From positions 232,481,477 to 232,545,476 of the forward strand of contig OX352773.1 in NCBI GenBank assembly GCA_947095535.1: a stretch of DNA of 64,000 bases, written 5' to 3'. This document shows positions 11,225 to 23,160 of this stretch, piece by piece (the stretch's first letter is position 1; each line of letters opens with the position of its first letter). Under the pieces are notes generated by a model, which ran no database searches, was not told the DNA's origin, and saw only the letters and a list, made by a program, of their open reading frames with translations. The position numbers were made by a program, and so were the translations under genes. Source of the DNA: Poecilobothrus nobilitatus (taxonomy: Eukaryota; Arthropoda; Insecta; Diptera; Dolichopodidae).

Positions 11225-12546
11225 AAACAAGGTAGAATGTAAACCAACGGTTTTTAAAAGCGCACATTTCCAAAACTCAATACAAACTGTTTAGAAGTGT
11301 GACTTACACAAAAATTTGAAAATTTCATGTAATAAGAAAAAATGTGAAAATAGGACATTTTTGAAATTTTGAGGGGCCGTAAGTCTGGAATACTATATAA
11401 CTAAGAAAAGCCGTTAACACACGTTTCTTCGGCAAGACATGAAAATTAAAGGTTCAATAATATATAACCTTTAATTTTCATGTCTTGCCGAAGAAAAATT
11501 TGTACAGGTGCCTAAGTTACAGGTGTCTAAAAATAGCAAATTTTCAATTTTTGAGGCGTAATAAGTCTTAAAGAGGGGGTGTTACCAAAAAATTTTCTGA
11601 GGAAACTTATACTAATTCTAAAAGTTCTTTCTTGTCTCAAAATTTCAGGTTCCTATCTAAAGGGGTGCCGGAGTTATGAAAAAAGAAATTTCATACAAAA
11701 TGTGGTTTTCACATAACGGTAAATTTAAATAGTAAATTACAAAATATTACATAATTTTGATACTGTATTATTTAGATAATACAAATTTCGATCTTCTGGC
11801 GGTTTTAGATTGCAAAATTATTACGCAGAGCCCGAGATATATACATCTGAAAATGGGCCTTTTTCGCAATTTTGAAGAGCTGCAACTTTGAAACCCTTTA
11901 CAATTAAAATAAACCTTTAACACACGTAAAAATATATTATTGTAGCTTTAATTTTTATATCTTGCAGAAGTAAAATATGTACAGGTTCCTAAGTTACAGG
12001 TGTTTAAAAATAGCAAATTTTCAATTTTTAAGCCCTAATAGCTCATAAACAGGGGGTGGTCCGAAAAAATTTTCTGAGGAAACTTATACTAATTCTAAAA
12101 GTTCTTTCTTGTCTCAAAATTTCAGGCTTCTATCTAGAAGCGTGCCGGAGTTATGAAGGTAGAAAAATCATGCAAAATTTGGTTTTCACATAACGGTAAA
12201 TTTAAATACTAAATTTAAAAAAATTGTATAATTTTGATATTAATTTACAAAGATAAAAGAAATACCTGTCGAATGACGTTTTCAGATTGAAAAAATCTTA
12301 AGCAGAACATAAGATATATGCATTTAAAAATAGGGCTTTTTCAAAGTTTGAGGGGCTGTAGCTCCGTAATGGGGGGGGCTACATGAAAAAGTTGTTCCAC
12401 AAAATTATTTTTTTTATGAGACCTACCTATGGTTAAAATTTTTTTTCTCTATCTTTAACGGTGTAGAAGTTTTGTAAACAGACGGACGGACAGAGTGAAA
12501 CTAATAAGCACATTTTTTCAAAATTTTTTTGGAAATGTGCTAAAAA
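11225..12546 (-). mobile_element. Repeat A, two-module copy in reverse orientation (A3)
   Basis: Reads from AAACAAGGTAGAATGTAAACC to GGAAATGTGCTAAAAA on the plus strand, the exact reverse of A1. It carries a local inverted duplication at 11424-11496 (31-bp arms, 11-bp loop) absent from other copies. Together with A2 it forms a large imperfect inverted repeat spanning 10299-12546. Confidence 0.82.
11424..11496. repeat. 31-bp-arm palindrome inside A3
   Basis: The left arm 11424-11454 (TTTCTTCGGCAAGACATG...) and right arm 11466-11496 (...CATGTCTTGCCGAAGAAA) are perfect reverse complements around the loop CAATAATATAT. In other A copies only one arm is present at this place, so the second arm is a local inverted duplication. 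Confidence 0.92.
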
Positions 12547-13107
12547 TTCTCTAAACAAAGAATGTAATAATATAAATTAGTTAATGAAGTAAAAATGATT
12601 ATAGCAACATTTTATATATTATTATAGAATAGATAGATATATAATTTTATCCATAGAAAGTAAGTAAATAAGTAAGTAAAAGAAAGTAAGCAAGTTCTTA
12701 AGTCATTGAACCAGTATAATTCATCTTCAGTACAACATAAGTCATAAGTCATTGTAAAAATAATTATTGTAGTAAGTATATCTTTATTTTTCCCATATTT
12801 AAAGTTATTATTTACGCTTATATACCCACATTTAATTATTTAATTTTTCAATATATATTCTGAGTTAATTGGAAGTCATTGGAATTGAAAGTCACAAATT
12901 ATTTTTTCTTAAAATTATCGAAAAATCATAAAAATTGTTATAACAATAAAATTAAATAATTTTTTTTTTTATATTTTATTTTAAACTTTTGTTAGGTATT
13001 TTTCATTTTCTATGGTAATAAAATTTTCTAATTATATTTTATGGTTTATTACTTAAGAAAAAATTGTCAATAAAATATTTAAGTAAGAAGCAGTCACAAA
13101 ATAATAA
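12547..13107. other. AT-rich DNA with an AAGT-type microsatellite
   Basis: Irregular AAGT/AAGTAAAT repeats lie at about 12658-12700. Otherwise nothing is recognised. Confidence 0.5.
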
Positions 13108-13690
13108 CGAAGAACATTGTATAGTGTAGACTTTGTCAACTCAAGGATACTTTCGCGAACATAATATACCTATGCTGTTTCCATAAAATACTATCATCTT
13201 TTATAAAATTTAAAATAATATGTGACTTAATTAAATATTGAGATATATTTATGTAAATTTTCAAGTTGCATTATTACTATATTTGAACCCATTGTTCCCA
13301 ACCAAACAAACTTCATAGAAACTATTACTATAAACATGACTTATTTTCATAAAATTTCAAATACTTAGCTTTAACAGACCCTCAATTATTTTCATATAAA
13401 GAAATAAGTTGTATGTTACGCAGCCGCACTTGGTGAAGTTCAATACCGAAACTAAGTATAAATTATACAAAGGATAAATGTTAAAATTATCAGAAATCTG
13501 GCTCTTTTATTTTTTGAATTATTGTGCGGAAGAACGGACGTACATATGGCTTAATCAACTCATAATTCGATCCTGAACAAGAATTTATGTATATACTTTT
13601 CCATATATCTATTTCGACTCTTTTAAGGTGTTACAAACGTACTGGCCAAATTTATTATACCTTTAGAAATACGTTCCTATACGGGTATAA
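13108..13690 (+). mobile_element. Repeat B, degraded copy (B2)
   Basis: Recognisable by CGAAGAACATTGTATAG, GACTTTGTCAACTCAAGGATAC at the left and ACGGACGTACATATGGCTTAAT and TATACGGGTATAA at the right. It is much shorter and more diverged than the full-length copy. The 60-codon frame at 13587-13769 lies across its end and is not called. Confidence 0.6.
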
Positions 13691-14100
13691 TAATAACGTA
13701 GGAATAATTTCTTATAATGTGGTAAGAAATTGTATAGGTATACTTATATATTATTATGAGATCTATTAAGGACGGTAATAAAAGTAAATTCTTTTTCAAA
13801 AACATTACATTTTCTTAACAATTTTTTTAAAATAAGGTAGTATTTAGGTACACATTTAATTCAAAACCAGAATATAAAAATTTTTAAATTATTATTTTTA
13901 TAATTTTCTAGATGAAAGATGAAAATAGTGAAAAATTTTGGAAAGATTTGCTTGACTTTAACTACCTGATCTAAATAAGAACGCATAACATTTATCAAAA
14001 TATGTTCATGCGCATACATTTTATATGAAGACCACTAAAATACGCGACGTATCAGCGTTAGACCAGGCGTTAAACATTCGAATTTTTCATTTTGACATAA
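13691..14100. other. AT-rich DNA, nothing recognised
   Basis: No feature recognised. Confidence 0.5.
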
Positions 14101-14312
14101 TACCCGTTTTTTCATTTTTATACCCGTATTCAAGGGTATAATAAATTTACCATTACGTTTGTGACACCTTAAAGAAGTCGAGCTAGATATGGTGTCAAAG
14201 GTATGGATCGGCTTAGAATCGAATTCTGAGTCGATTAAGCCATGTACTTCCGTTCGTCCGTCCGTCGGCACGATAACTCAAAAAATAAAGGAGCTAGGAG
14301 GCTGAAATTTTT
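14101..14312 (-). mobile_element. Repeat B, terminal fragment (B3)
   Basis: The plus strand reads TACCCGT, TATACCCGTATTCAAGGGTATA, TAAATTTACC, GTCGAGCTAGATATGG and CGTTCGTCCGTCCGTCGGC, which is the right end of repeat B in reverse, truncated just beyond the CCGT tract. The 78-codon minus-strand frame here is repeat-derived. Confidence 0.68.
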
Positions 14313-14363
14313 TTTACTTTACTTTTGCAAAATTGTTAGTTTTACTATTTAACGTCAACATTT

Positions 14364-14440
14364 ACAGCCACGCCTGAACAGGAAAGGCTGTGTAATTTCC
14401 TGTCCACATTTATGTGGCAGAAAAATGTATTAAAAAAAAT
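14364..14440 (+). mobile_element. SINE family C, 5'-truncated tail
   Basis: Only the tail is present: ACAGCCACGCCTGAACAGG, the CAGGAAA/TTTCCTG hairpin, the CCACATTTATGTGG hairpin and an A-rich end. 5' truncation is typical of incomplete retroposition. Confidence 0.8.
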
Positions 14441-15564
14441 AATAAGTACGAATTAAATATATGCATTATAAAAAAATGCTCCTATAGAATTATATATTTT
14501 TTCAATTTTAATTGAAATTTATCGGAATAACATACTTTGCGACTAGATTGAAGAACGAACCCAGGTACAAAATATTATATTTTATGTTGTGAAAGAATCT
14601 GTACTTAGTGCTTTTATCAATTTATTAATTTTTTAAAAAAATTTATTTCTTAGTACATTCCATAATTTTTACTCTCTAGAATTATATGGAATTTTATTTT
14701 CATTAATTTTTTGAATTATTTAGTGAATGTCAATTCGATTTGATTTTAACATAATTTTTATAAAAATTTATGAAATGGAATTTATTGAATAGAATTGTTA
14801 ATTTTTATAATAATTGAGAATAATAAAATATTCATATTATTTTATCACTTTTGATAAATTTTATCTTTTATGTTTAATAAATTTAATGAAATAATAATAA
14901 ATAAATGTTTTATTATTAATTATAAAAAAAAATTATATTTCCTAGAAAAAAAAAATAATTAGATCATCTCTTATAATATTATTAACGAACATTTATATAT
15001 TTTTCAATTTGAATCAATATAATCCAGCGCCAGTAGATAGGTACTTATAATATCTAAAACCCATTTTTACTTTTAAAATTGAACATATTCGGCCGGCTTG
15101 AATAGCTGTTAAACGGCTTCTTTTTTTATATTAACATAAGTCGGTATCTATACAAGCTGGGTATTTAAAATTTTGTCAAAAAAAAAGGTAGATAAGCGTT
15201 TGAAATATGGATAGTCTAATAAATTATTGTTAGTCACAGGTTCGGTTAGCTATTAAATTTATATGTTGATGTTTTTGTACTTATAAAAGATGTATATGTG
15301 AAATTTTGAAAAAGATGAAAAAGTTTAATGCCAAATTTTTGTAAAATTTGGTTGGTTTGATGGAATTGTATCCTGATTTAGAATAGGCCCAATTGTAACT
15401 GAATGAATAGTGTATTATAGTGAGGATAGAACAAATTAGAATTTTTTTATAATTTATTGATTATAATGTATGTTAGTACAAATAATAAAAAGTAAAATGA
15501 TAAAAGATGACTGCGATAACGAACATTTCCAATTAGCAAGAAAATAACTGTAAGTTCTCCTTTA
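14441..15564. other. AT-rich DNA, nothing recognised
   Basis: No coding motif or repeat family is recognised in this stretch. Confidence 0.45.
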
Positions 15565-15806
15565 TTCCTCCCGTTATCTTAGTCTTGAATATATTTGTAA
15601 ACGTGAACTCTATATTCTTGCTTTCAAAGTTATTAATAATAATATCAAACATAACTTTACCCTTAATAGATCTATTGACATTCATAACCATGACACAAGA
15701 ACCAAATCAAATTTCTATCTCACGCTGTTTAGAACAGATATTTAATCAAAAAAAGAATTGTTTGTTTAATTGTTTAAAAGTTTTTAACGACTTACCGAAT
15801 GATTAA
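15565..15806 (+). pseudogene. C-terminal remnant of a non-LTR retrotransposon reverse transcriptase ORF
   Basis: In one plus frame a segment ends in IHNHDTRTKSNFYL, which resembles the H-x-Y-x-TR-x-K-x-N block found after the reverse-transcriptase domain in many insect non-LTR elements. It is preceded by YICKRELYILAFKVINN, similar to the R-x-x-L-x-x-x-K-V-x-N block. After a frame change the sequence continues NCLFNCLKVFNDLPND, like the usual S-L-F-x-x-x-I-K-L-Y-N-x-L-P tail. No catalytic part remains and the frame is broken, so it is a dead fragment of about 80 codons. The clade cannot be told from this much sequence. The assignment rests on remembered family motifs. Confidence 0.5.
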
Positions 15807-17420
15807 TCTTAGTTAAATGGTACTATATTCAAAAAGCAATCATTTATTGGTTTTATAATTTATTTTCGAATAACTAAAAAACGATATTAATGTTTAAAAA
15901 ATAAAAATAATTAAAATATTATGTTAGGTATTTTAAAACAATTATAGCTATATTTTTTCATAATACCTACATTGAAATATATATCATTTTTATAAATTAC
16001 AAATATATTGCAAAATCAATATATTGCACCAATAATATTATATACTTATCCTTTTTATGTAGGTACTTTATATTTTCATATACTTCACAATAGTTTATTC
16101 AATACTACAACACTATTCATCTTAATTTTAAAACTTTAAATCGTGCAGTATTTTTTTATTTATTTAAAGCATTCTTCAGTTCATTTTTGTTACAAGTAGA
16201 TATTTAACAAAAGAATATTATATTTAAGAATAACAGTGTTGATAATATTCAAAAATATTTTAAGCTACATATTTTATTGAATTCAATTTAACTACCTACC
16301 ATGAAAGATATTATTTCTGTACTTATTTTATTTAATTTCGTTACCCCACTTTCGTTAAAATGTAATGGATAAAATAAATAAATTTTTCTTTTTCCCAAGT
16401 CCAAATTTTAATAAATGGTTTATATCTTTAAAAGAACTAAAAATTTTTGTATTTTCAATAAAAACTTTAAATTTATCTAATAATATTGAAATTTTATTCT
16501 GTATTCAAAGTAATATGCATGGGGTAATATGGGGTTTTGATTTATCTATATAAAAAATATTTATATTTTGTATATATGAAATAGTATAACGAAATTAAAA
16601 TAATATCTGCAGTTAGATTTAACTTAAAATATAATGGTATTAGAAAAGATTTAACAGTACAAGAGTATAACAGTACAAAACTGTAAGAAAATTAAAACAA
16701 GGCTTATATTTATCATTTTTTGAAAATGTATCACGTAATAGTAATACATTTAATTTTATAGTAATTTTCGGAGCATAATTCCATTTAATAATTAATCTTA
16801 AAATATGTTTTAATTTTTATGCTACCTTGGTTTTTTGGTAAATTTTTTTTCTTATTTATTCCGTAAATTATAAAAAAAAATAAATTCAACAAAAAATTTC
16901 TAAACTTTGACAACACTGTCTGAAATTTGGTTAATAAAAAAAAATTAAATAACGAAAATAAGTCTTAAGTGTCGTTTACACTTTTTAAGAGTTTTTTTTT
17001 AGTATCTCTTTATTTTATAACAATATTTTGCAGTAAAGATTTATTTCATTTAAAATAAAAAATAAATAAAAGAAAAAATAGCTATGGTGTAATAAATTTA
17101 TAACTCTCCATGAAAATTTTTATAAAAAGGATCCGAAGTTATATTTTAATATCAATTTATAGATTATTCTGTTGGTTAAATTATATAAGATTTTCTCTTT
17201 AAAAAATAAATTACGTAATATAATAAAAATCAAAGCCGCCACTTATAAAAATTTTAAGGTTTATATTTGTAATCCAAAGCATTAATATCGCATAATATTA
17301 AAAGAATTAAGTTAAAATCCGTTAAAACCTTTCTATTTACTATTATTACTTCAATGTTATTTATTTTATAAATCTTAAACGATACAGGTCAAAAAAATAT
17401 CCTAATATTTTATTATTTTT
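15807..17420. other. AT-rich DNA, nothing recognised
   Basis: Long A/T tracts. The 62-codon frame at 16365-16553 is low-complexity and not called. Confidence 0.45.
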
Positions 17421-17452
17421 GGCGAGTCGTATCGAGTCGTATCGAGTCGTAT
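17421..17452. repeat. Three tandem copies of a 10-bp unit
   Basis: GAGTCGTATC is repeated three times (the last partial). It is CpG-containing in otherwise A/T-rich DNA. Confidence 0.9.
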
Positions 17453-18435
17453 TTAATTGACCAAATATCTAGGAGTGGAATAAATATTTAAATTTTTTAA
17501 ATTAATCTAAGAGTTCTTGTGGTAAGGTTTCAGCAACTATAGTCAATACATTAACAAACTATGGATAGAGATTCTAGAAGCATTTTATGAAGTCAGACAG
17601 ACAAGCTCTATATTAGATCTAAAACGATCCGTCTAAAACAAAATCTCTAAATTGCAAAATATTAGTAAATTAATTGGGGTGCTAATGGGACTCTACGCAA
17701 TCAGCAGGTTTGTCAAAAGGTTAGAAGTTCATAACAACATTTTTCAGATGTAGAAAAGATAAAAAGAAAAAGGAGTTAATTATTCAACGAAGATTTCTGA
17801 CAGAATTATTCTTGAATAATGATCTGAACTTCTCGGGTACAGACATATTTCACATTCAGTGTTTTGTCAAAGATCACGTTAAGAAAATACAGATCCTTAG
17901 ATATTTTAATGAATCTAAACTGGTTTAAGTGTATTTAAATAGACTCATATATCTACCTACCTACCTTGTATATCATCACTTATTAAAAGCAGTGTAATAA
18001 CTTAATCTAATATCATAAATATTATCAAATGTATTTAATTGTCCAATCCTGCATTTTATTAACAGAAAACAGTTTTGCATTTTATTTCCAACAACATTTT
18101 CTTGGTTTGGTTTGGTAAAGGAAGTTTATGGTCCGGAATGAATTTTTATAATGTGGTTTTGATGGTGGTACTGTTTATTTTACTTTAAAATTTATTTCAG
18201 TTTTTTCTTCATATTTTATTTTGCTATACATATACATACTTACTTGAACAAACAAATATACTTCACTTACTTGTAACAATAAAATATATGTATAAAATTA
18301 AGCAAAATATATGAAACAGCTAGCTAAATCATTTATGCACAAACAATAATTAAAACAAAAACTTCAACAGCGGGAACCTAAAAAAAAAAAATTTTCAAAT
18401 AACACCGCCTGCTTCGAATTATAGAAAAATAATTT
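17453..18435. other. Intergenic DNA of slightly higher complexity
   Basis: 17500-17940 is less A/T-repetitive than its surroundings and has a roughly 40-codon open stretch on the minus strand near 17813-17934, but I recognise no protein family. No gene called. Confidence 0.4.
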
Positions 18436-18560
18436 AAAAAAAACAACGTTACAGCGAAGCAACACGACGTTACAGTGGGGTATGATTATAATGGTAGACC
18501 GACGTTACAGCGAAACAACTTTGCGCGAGGCAACGTTAGTCGGGGTATGACTATTTAGTC
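18436..18560. repeat. Cluster of CGTTACAG-type short repeats
   Basis: CGTTACAG occurs three times (about 18448, 18470 and 18503), with related CAACGTTAG and two GGGGTATGA(C/T)TAT strings. The stretch is much richer in CpG than its neighbourhood. It may be the remains of an element, class unknown. Confidence 0.5.
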
Positions 18561-20911
18561 GGGGGATTTTATATTTTCTTTTAAGTATTTCAGAATTTTA
18601 TTTTCTTTTGAAAACGTTTACAGATACATACTAAATTCTTAAATTTACGAATTTTCATAATATTTTGTGGATATTGTTGCCTTAATCAAAATAAATTTAA
18701 TTGGGTTAAATAAAAAAAATAATTGATCACCAATTTGGTTAACGTACTATAATAACTTATGTGTTGGATTTATTTTTAGTTCATTTATTTTTGCATGACT
18801 GTAAAATTGTGCAATAAATGAAAATGTCATAAATGAAAATTAAACCTTTGTGCAAAATAGTAGTTAAATTTTGCAGTAAATAGTGACTGTAAAAAATAAT
18901 AAATGAAAAGTAAAAGTGAAGAATTATTTTCGCTTCTTTTTAAAACTTTGATAATAATCTTAATAATAACCAATTTCTAATATAATTATCATCAAACCAA
19001 ATTTAAAATTTGGTATTTATGTGACTCTCAATTAATTCAATACTTTTCTTCTTAGATAAAAAAATAAAAATCTTGATGAAGCTAAGTGGACATTTTATTA
19101 TATAGTATTTTAAGTTGTTTAAGATTTTCTAAGACAAGATTTTTAAAAATTAAAGTTTTAAAAAATAAGAAAACGTTACGCGCCCGTGTACATGTGTAGA
19201 AAATCTCTTCTTCTAATTTATATTATTAAAAAGAAATGTGCGGGTTAGAACACTTTATAATCAGATAATTTTCTACCACAGCAGCGAATTCAATACATTT
19301 CCTTTAACATTTTTGTAGAGTTTTCATTTTAAGGTTAAATCACCTCCTATAATAAGACCTCTTTTTTCCCGCTAACGGTGTACTAATTACATTAGTCCTC
19401 TTGTGTATGCATATTATATTAAAACAAAATGTCGTTGCATTTAAATGTTTTTCATCAATTACTGTATTTGTATTACTGTGTTATATTACATAAATATTTT
19501 AATAGTTCATAAAAAAATATATTATTTTCTAATTGCTAATTAGCTACTTCTTTTATTCATAGAACATTTTGCATTACGAATATATAAAGAATTCAAAACA
19601 GCATTTGTCAAATTTATCTCCATTCTTATTCTAATGTAATTTAAAACACAAATTTACATTGCAAATATTTAAAGCAAAAATTAAAATTTTTAATGTTCAA
19701 AAAAGTAACTTTAGTTTTTTGTTGATCCTTTATTCAAAGTTTTTGTTTTTGCAAATATTTTAACATGAAGATATTATATAATACATTATATATCTATAAT
19801 GTATTATTTAATATAGTGATTCTATCGAAAATGTAAAAAAAAAGAAATTTTTTTTAAAAGAAAAACATTTTAGTTATTTACTTAGCACCAAACTTTTTCT
19901 ATTAATTATATCCTTGCTATTTACAAAAATACACAATAAATACACAATAAAAGTATTTAATGCAGATTATGACATATACACAGTTCTTGGTAAATAACAT
20001 TAATATTACGAGTATAATGTAATAAATAATAAAAAATATGTACAAATTAATATAATATTTACCTAACGTACAGCATAAGATGGTATAAATAGAATATATA
20101 AAAATAGTTCAGTAAGCTGTTTATTTAAAGGCATATGATTATAAATAATTTTTCTACTACACGAAACCAAATAAGTTAATTTTCTTTAAGTTTCTTACCC
20201 AAAATTTGTTTTCCTGTTATATATTATATATTTCTAAACCTAAATATATGCATTTCTAAAATTAAGACTAAAAACAAGACTTTATAAGTTTTAGGTAATT
20301 TTTTAACCATACTTTTCCATACCTTTTATTTGACCCTACAAGATTCGTAGGTTTTTCATAGAATCTTTAAAAAGGTCATTTATCACAGCTCCTAAAAGTA
20401 TGCATGAATAACAAAAAAAATTTAATCTTTAAATTCCTTGTATGTAGTATTAATGGAGAATATTTAAAATATGACATGTCTATACCGTATAAAGATAAAA
20501 AAATAATAAGAAAATATTAGTGGTTAGTTAGAACTCAATAATTAGATGGCAAAAGTAAGTTTTTGTGTCAGATTTTAAAATTAGACTAAATAAATTAAGT
20601 TAGATTAAGTAGGCTTAAGGGTACGTTAAGTAGCTTTTATCATAAAGTACGGAAAAATATTGTTTCTAACACCTAAATTTTTTCAATATTCAAAAGAAAA
20701 TAATATGTACTTACCACTTAAATTATAAATACCTTATAAAATCAATTATAGCAAAAAAACTAACATACAAATTACTATAGATAATTTAAATGTTATTAAA
20801 AGCAATTAGAAATGCTGTTTTTCTAAACTTTTTGTAGGCTAGGCTAAGTACTAAGTATAATAATGTAATTAAAAGGTAAATAAAGTAATAAAAGTTTATT
20901 AAAAAAAAAAA
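18561..20911. other. AT-rich DNA, nothing recognised
   Basis: A/T-rich with no frame over 60 codons. An A15 tract at about 20901-20914 precedes the SINE target site. Confidence 0.45.
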
Positions 20912-20924
20912 AAATTCCTTGTAT

Positions 20925-21181
20925 AAAGGGGCCTTGGTGGTTTAGTGGTTAAGCACATGTCTTATTAACTGAGGGAGTGTAGGTTCAAATCCTGCACAGG
21001 TAGCAAGCTTTATAAATTTCAAAACAAATCTCTCTTGCTACACAAATATTTTATAAATAATATTTATAAACAAAATAAATAATAATGGTGAATAATTTAA
21101 TAACAGTATTCGACCTATAATGGCCTTAGTTGCCGATGGTTTTGTAATATTGCAATATTCTATGTGATTTAATAAATAAAT
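20925..21181 (+). mobile_element. tRNA-derived SINE (family D), copy D1 with TSD
   Basis: The tRNA-like head (20928-21003) has TGGTTTAGTGGTTAAGC as A-box region and GGTTCAAATCC (20982-20992) as B box. The body ends TTTAATAAATAAATAAA, an AAAT-type tail. A direct duplication ATTCCTTGTAT flanks it (20914-20924 and 21184-21194). It shares its head with the copies near 37 kb and the core GACCTATAATGGCCTTAG with their bodies. Confidence 0.85.
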
Positions 21182-21194
21182 AAATTCCTTGTAT

Positions 21195-21455
21195 GGTTAT
21201 TGATGGCCTAGTGATTAAGCTACGTGGCTTATTAACAGATGGAGTGAGTGTTCAAATTCTGCACTTGCAACTTAATGTTGCCGGGGTTTATTGATTTTTT
21301 GTAAATATTTAATATAAATATAAAAAAAAATAAATAATATTATAATATATAAATTAATAATATTATTCAAACAAGCCTAAAAGAGTCTCTGTAGTAATGA
21401 TATCACTACAGTATTTATTGTGTAATATAAGATTAAAATAAATAAATAAATAAAA
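21195..21455 (+). mobile_element. tRNA-derived SINE, copy D2 abutting D1
   Basis: Starts immediately after the right target duplication of D1 with GATGGCCTAGTGATTAAGC and has the B-box-like GTTCAAATTCT (21250-21260). The body differs from D1, and it ends in an AAATAAATAAAT tail. Either a second subfamily or a dimer-like arrangement. Confidence 0.7.
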
Positions 21456-22599
21456 TAGTATTCAACCTATGTAATATAATATATCTAATATAAATATATA
21501 AATAAGAAAATTTTTAATTACAATCCCACTTTAAATTTTAAGTAAAAATAATTAGTAATAATGTAACGGAACAACCCACTCAATTTTTTTACTAATTAGT
21601 GCTCAATAAGTATATAATTTTTCTCTTATTTTAATTTCAATGATGTCTAAAAAATTTTCATATAAATTATTTTTAGACATCGTCATATTTACATTATGGT
21701 ATTATTAATTTTTAAAGTCTAGATATTCATTTAAGGTCAATTATTAGTATACTGAAAAATTTTAAAATTATATTTTATTTTTACAAAAAAAAAAAAAAAA
21801 ATACTTTACGTTAATAACACGATAATTAGATTTTTATTATTTATATAATAAATCAAGTCTTAATAGGTATTGTCAAATTTAAATATTCTTAAAAATATTC
21901 CTCTCAAAATATAAAACACTCTGAAAATATTATATTTTTAAGTATAAAATATTTTTAAATGTTATTCACTTCATAGCCCAATTGAATTTTTAATTTATAA
22001 TTTAAAATGGCGCCTATCAGTTATTTGATTTTTGTTTCGAAAAAAAAAATCTCTAAAAAAAAAAAAAAAACAAAAAATAAACATAAATTAACTTCGTAAT
22101 CGCAATCAAAACATCAGTAATCACGAAAATTTTAAGAATTTTGTTAGGAAATTATTTTTTAGGTCTACACTTAACATTTAAATTTTTTTTGTTTTTTCTT
22201 TCATTTTATAGAAAAAAAAATGTTTTCATCGCTCTTAAAATTTATTTCCATTTAATTTTGAAATTTATATTTGAAGAGTACAAAACGTCGACTAAAATCG
22301 ACTTTTTTTTTTTTTAAATAAATTTATACACAACACTGTTATGTTATATACAAGTGTATATACTATTCTACATAGATAAATAAATGTGGTATTTGGGTTT
22401 TATAAATATGCAAACAATTAAATAAAATTTCTTATTTAATAAATTATACAGTATTTGAGAAAAATATAATAGGCATTTTTACATAATTTTTTTTTTTATC
22501 TTCAACGCTCTTAAATTTCCAAAAATATTTTATCCAAAGTTTTTTATCAGATTTCTATTCCTAAAACTGAATTATACCTTTTTGTAGTGTCCGTATTCC
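21456..22599. other. AT-rich DNA, nothing recognised
   Basis: Long homopolymer runs (A17 near 21785, A16 near 22056). No gene recognised. Confidence 0.45.
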
Positions 22600-22685
22600 T
22601 ATTATTCCTATCCTCTTTATTTGGTTAAAGTCCAGAACAACCCAGGAAAATCTCATCCAGTTCCTCTGAGTTATTTTCAATATAA
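22600..22685 (+). repeat. F-family repeat, partial copy
   Basis: CTCTTTATTTGGTTAAAGTCC, GAACAACCCAGG and CAGTTCCTCTGAGTTATTTTC match in order the F copy at 36240-36305. Confidence 0.45.
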
Positions 22686-22702
22686 AAATAAAATATCGTA
22701 CT

Positions 22703-22790
22703 CATTATGTAGTGGTTAAGTCGCTATATATAGTTTTTCAATCGGACGGTATTGGGTTCAAACCCCGGTCAGGTCTATTAAAAAAAAAAG
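22703..22790 (+). mobile_element. tRNA-like SINE head or tRNA pseudogene with A tail
   Basis: A 73-nt tRNA-like stretch contains TGTAGTGGTTAAGTCGC (A-box region) and GGTTCAAACCCC (B box, 22755-22766), followed almost at once by A10. The anticodon arm is poorly formed and the ends do not pair well, so it is not called as a tRNA gene. It is more likely a short SINE or a retroposed tRNA fragment. Confidence 0.5.
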
Positions 22791-22944
22791 TATTAGCAAT
22801 TTCAAATCCCATCATACATTATAATAATGTATATAATAATATTAATAATAAGAATATTCAAAAAAACTAATATTAATAATTCTAGTATTAATAATAATAG
22901 CTGCTACAGCGAAATTAACTTTTGGATATAATGGAGAAAGGTGC

Positions 22945-23160
22945 TATTTACTACTGCATGTTGTACCTACTGCCCAATTCAAAGTTTCCGCATCCTTCTC
23001 TTATTCTCTCCAATCCTATCTTATGCTATCTCTACTCCCGAGGCGATATACTGCATTCGCAGTTAGGAGTTCTTCCCATTAAAGAAGGAGATGTGTTTAG
23101 TCAGAAAGAATCTGCCAGTACCGCGGGGCTAGCTGTACTAGGAAAAAAAATAAATAAATA
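22945..23160 (+). mobile_element. E-family retroposon-like repeat, diverged copy 2
   Basis: CAATTCAAAGTTTCCGCATCC, GATATACTGCATTCGCAG, TTCTTCCCATTAAAG, TTTAGTCAGAAAGAATCTG and an A-rich end follow the same order as copy 1 in reverse. The 88-codon frame at 22922-23188 is entirely explained by this repeat. Confidence 0.6.

Noticed and set aside
17813..17934. About 40-codon open minus-strand stretch in more complex DNA
   Set aside because: No recognisable protein family, and stops on both sides.
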